64,000 bases of DNA from NCBI GenBank assembly GCA_034670405.1, contig JAXDDX010000002.1, positions 7,283,501 to 7,347,500 of the forward strand, in the 5' to 3' direction. Source of the stretch: Hoplostethus atlanticus. Lineage: Eukaryota; Chordata; Actinopteri; Trachichthyiformes; Trachichthyidae. The notes beneath the pieces were generated by a model. It did not search any database. It was not told the origin of the DNA and saw only the letters and a program-made list of their open reading frames with translations. Each line of letters starts with the position of its first letter. Position 1 is the stretch's first letter. Both the position numbers and the translations under genes were made by a program. Positions 60,828 through 64,000 of the stretch are shown here, one piece after another.

Positions 60828-62432
60828 GAAAGAGTGTGGACAACGTGAACCAACTGTACCCAATGAGACAGACACGACACACACTCCTCCACACCTCTGT
60901 TTTCCAGAAATACCTAGTGGTCATCAAGTGGTAAAACAAGTTATGGCAGTGTACAGCCTTCACTGTGGATCCAGCTATACGATTTCAAAGCTGCTGAGCA
61001 CCATTTCATTTTTGCATTCATATGAATAATCAAAATGCAGAAATATTTCCAAAAATGAGCCAAGAGTGGCCTGAACTAGTATGAGACAGAATTTGCAGGT
61101 ATAAAAAGCATAGGCCCCAATTCATACTTTTTCACAAACCACACAAATATAGCCAAAATGTACATATAAGTTATTATAAAACATGTTTATACTATAGGAA
61201 TACAATTAGACAACAGAAGAACATTATTGATTTATTGTTGATAAGTGAGAAACATTAAGGAAAGCACTTACAGTTGACAATGTGCAATATACTGTATTCC
61301 TATACAATACAAAAAACAATTTCAATTACACATCAGGTAATAAACAGCTGAAGAGGTTTCTGCAAATTTGACTCAGTCAGTAAAATCAACATCCAGTGTT
61401 GAATAACCAATACACACTCATCCCCTTGATTCTGACCCCCACCCTTTACTGACTTGTAACAAAAGCAAGGCAGAAAGCCTCCAGAACTGTACAGAAAACA
61501 ACTAATCTAAGTGTCTGTGTGTGCATGCAGATAGGCGATGTTTTGGGTTATCTTTCTCTCTGTAGAGTAAATAATGATTCTGAAAGTTTTCTGAAATCTA
61601 CCTTTGGCAAATGTTTCTCAACTGTCAAGACCGCAGCTCCTCCTGACTGGTGACACTGCACTACATTACTGCTAGGTAAGGCAGGTTGATTTGGAGAGCA
61701 CATTCCAGTACAATGGCTGTACAAATGACATGGATTTCCCCAATAAAAAGGTGTAGCTCAAAAGGAGCACTGACATTAACGTAATCATAAACCTATTAAT
61801 CTAACTGGATATCTCACAAGAATGGGTGTCTAACATTGAACGGCGCTTGTTCAATTGCATAGAAAACTTCTACAAAAGGGCGCAATGTAACAAGCAAAGA
61901 CACAGAGCTGATATGTAAGCCTGAGAAATGGGTTTTTGACCAGGGTGAGGGGCAATTCTAGTTCAATTTACTCCACACTCCTTCACAAAGTGAATTTTGA
62001 TCAATTGAAAAAATTTAAAATAAATACAATTCCTTTTGTACCATCTCTAAATTGAAATAAATTTGCCCCAAGCCTCTCATACAACTTTATGGTGTAATGG
62101 AACAGAACTGAGAACAGGAAATACATGTAAAATATACACGTTAGCAAACATATGCAAGGCTGGAATTATCAAGGAATGTATAGGGGCTGGACTCTCCCTG
62201 CGTTTCAATATCAACATGAAACATGCTGGTCCAGTCCGTTATCTAACTGCACTCCAACGATTCTCTGTCATTCCAAGCCTGCAGGTAACATACAGAACTC
62301 CAGGAGTCAATGGTAGTAAAAAATAAGAGATATTTGCCTTCAAGGCATCAATAGCTTAACATTGTAAAAAAAAAAAAAAAACATAGCATAAAAACCAAAA
62401 GGCAACAGACAATCCTCCATGTAGAAAGTTGA

Positions 62433-62467
62433 GAAACACAACCCTACGCTACGTAGGGTTGTGTTTC
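62433..62467 (-). repeat. 16-bp perfect hairpin in serinc5 3' UTR
   Basis: Arms 62433-62448 (GAAACACAACCCTACG) and 62452-62467 are exact reverse complements around a 3-nt loop. The structure would be transcribed about 135 nt after the serinc5 stop codon. Confidence 0.9.
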
Positions 62468-62556
62468 AGAGTACTGAGGGTGGTGGTCCCTTGGCTCAGT
62501 CTGAAAGCCCCTGCCTGGCCACATAGAATCAGCTTACCCTGACCCTAATCTAGTGG

Positions 62557-62559
<3 letters not shown>

Positions 62560-62600
<41 letters not shown>
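62560..62600. repeat. (GT)n microsatellite at the serinc5 stop codon
   Basis: GT tract that begins two bases past the serinc5 stop codon in transcript orientation, where it reads (AC)n. Confidence 0.95.
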
Positions 62601-62601
<1 letters not shown>

Positions 62602-62602
<1 letters not shown>

Positions 62603-63983
62603 TAGGCCTCGAATCGCTTGGGGCAGACCATGGGAGCGATGAGGGTCCACATATAGAGGATGAGACAGACCCAGCAGGAGGCCATCTTGATCCAGAACAC
62701 CGACCAGCTCCCATCCAACAGCTTCTCAATCTTGTGGTTGTCATAGCTAGAGTAGAATCAGACCCGAAAATGTGAGCAGGTGTCAAAACATCACAGTGGA
62801 AACTAACCTGGGTGATGCGTTTTTTCATGCAAATGCCATAATGGACGCACTCACGTGTTGCATGTCGCATGCTGCATGACTACATTACTGCACCATCTGC
62901 TTTCAGCATTATGGCATCATTTGCTTTTTGACCACAGCCGGGATAAATACTTTACAGTGTGGGGGACTTACTGGAACCAGTTGGTGACGGTCATCATGAC
63001 GTAGAGAGAGCCCAGGAAGAAGACAAAATGGAAGTAGGCGTAGCTGTAGATGGTTCCTTCTCTCTCATCGTACACCACATTCTGGCCTGAACCAGCTGTC
63101 TCCTCATCATAATCATCTGAAAGTCACACATCACACCACATAAATATGTTACACTTTAAAATGTTTAAAATACTGGCTTGAATGTGAACCAGGCACAACT
63201 GTTTTTTGGGAGGCATGTGGTGAGGAAGGCTCATGTCATTCTGAACTGCCTGGGACTTTTTATTGCACAACACTAACACTCAATAAATTGAGCTAGTGAT
63301 TATTAAGTGATTATTAAGGTTTGTCTGTATGGCATATGTTGTGGTGATTTGTTATGTTTTCATAGCAAATCACTGTGTCGCCTGCCTTGGATCCAGTGTC
63401 CTCATTTGCTAAAAGGCAGTGGTGCTTTATTTCTCCAACAGGGGGCAGTGTGAGCCTTCCCAGAATTCCACTACCCCACTGGCCCAGCGCCACTATGCCA
63501 TACTAACCTCCTAGTAACAGTGACATCATCTCTGTTTGCTGACCAATGCTTTCTCACTATCCTCACTCTGGTTGAGGAATAGCAATGAGCATAGTCCCTG
63601 CATGTGCAAAAACTACAGCTACCAAACATGAACATATAAACACTGAATGGGCTGTGGAGGGAGGGAAGTGCAGAAGAGAGAGAGAAAAGGAGAGGAGAAT
63701 AAGATGGAGGAGGAAAAAAAAGGTATGAGTGAAGATGAATGATTTGAGTTTCCTCACCTGTGTCATCTCCAAAACAGAAACAGCAGCGAGCTCTCTGCAA
63801 GATAAATAAAGAGAGATGTGATGACCCAGGGTATTTTTTATTTTTTTTTCCATTGACACACACACTCAACACACCGTCCTACTTAGAGCTTAATATACTT
63901 GCGTGTGTTTACCTCGGCCTCAGGCTCACTGTTCCTACACACTCTCAGCGCCGCAGAGCTTCGTCTAGTAGGTGGACGTCAAG
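62602..63983 (-). CDS. serinc5: serine incorporator 5 (3' part)
   Basis: Multipass membrane protein of the SERINC family; mammalian SERINC5 sits in the plasma membrane and can be taken into retroviral particles, lowering their infectivity. Four 3' exons are in the window, 5' to 3': 63983-63913, 63758-63794 (read 63794-63758), 63116-62972, 62746-62602. The rest lies beyond 64000. Family sequence includes [12 protein letters not shown], the membrane segment [20 protein letters not shown] and the final one [20 protein letters not shown], then [14 protein letters not shown] and the stop. The last three exons join in phase. The 71-nt first exon is one base too long: TTG ACG TCC ACC is followed by an extra base at 63970 that shifts the frame into TAG. 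Either the base is an error or allele, or a different acceptor is used. Confidence 0.88.
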
Positions 63984-64000
63984 CTAGTGAGAGGGTGGGA

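Larger units (their letters stand above)
60815..62601 (-). other. serinc5 3' UTR
   Basis: About 1.8 kb with no coding exon, running from the serinc5 stop to a minus-strand AATAAA. It contains a 16-bp hairpin and a (GT)n tract next to the stop codon. Confidence 0.55.

Noticed and set aside
62550-62870. 106-residue minus-strand frame at the serinc5 end
   Set aside because: It is the wrong frame of the last serinc5 exon; the correct frame gives the conserved final membrane segment.

Overview
The window is vertebrate nuclear DNA, most likely from a teleost fish. All genes are split by GT-AG introns. The introns are dense in (CA/GT)n and (CT/GA)n microsatellites, and there are tRNA-like SINE or LINE tails of the kind common in fish. 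No bacterial, organellar or CRISPR features were seen. A foldback motif at 1811-1868 resembles one I associate with salmonid and pike-like genomes, which is only a weak hint at the lineage.

Six protein-coding genes were rebuilt exon by exon. Each was checked by splice sites, reading phase and recognisable protein sequence. In order they are homer1 (minus, 21422 to 3194), tent2/papd4 (plus, 24127-28090), cmya5 (plus, 30602-41466), mtx3 (minus, 48793 to 45963), thbs4 (plus, 51688-60231) and the 3' end of serinc5 (minus, 63983 to 62602, running off the window). The order and orientations match human 5q14.1 (HOMER1-TENT2-CMYA5-MTX3-THBS4-SERINC5), so this is an old conserved block. homer1/tent2 and mtx3/thbs4 are head to head. 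cmya5/mtx3 and thbs4/serinc5 are tail to tail.

The genes do not form one pathway. homer1 encodes a postsynaptic scaffold, tent2 a cytoplasmic poly(A) polymerase, cmya5 a striated-muscle TRIM-like scaffold, mtx3 a mitochondrial outer-membrane import factor, thbs4 a pentameric matrix protein and serinc5 a multipass membrane protein. Sequence-level regulation is visible in three places: full or near-full CRE motifs upstream of homer1, tent2 and mtx3, a perfect MEF2 site plus an E-box upstream of cmya5, and a hairpin in the serinc5 3' UTR.

The only clearly accessory segment is about 49.56-50.82 kb, between mtx3 and thbs4. It holds an LTR-like stretch with a poly(A) signal, a decayed primer-binding-site-like sequence and a broken retroviral reverse-transcriptase fragment. 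Next to these lies an inverted 101-bp copy of thbs4 exon 2 (94 of 101 bases identical by hand alignment). Other items to check are a perfect 23-bp hairpin at 42843-42892, an apparent one-base insertion in serinc5 at 63970, a homer1 splice donor made of microsatellite, and a weak donor in thbs4. I found no convincing novel multi-gene system.
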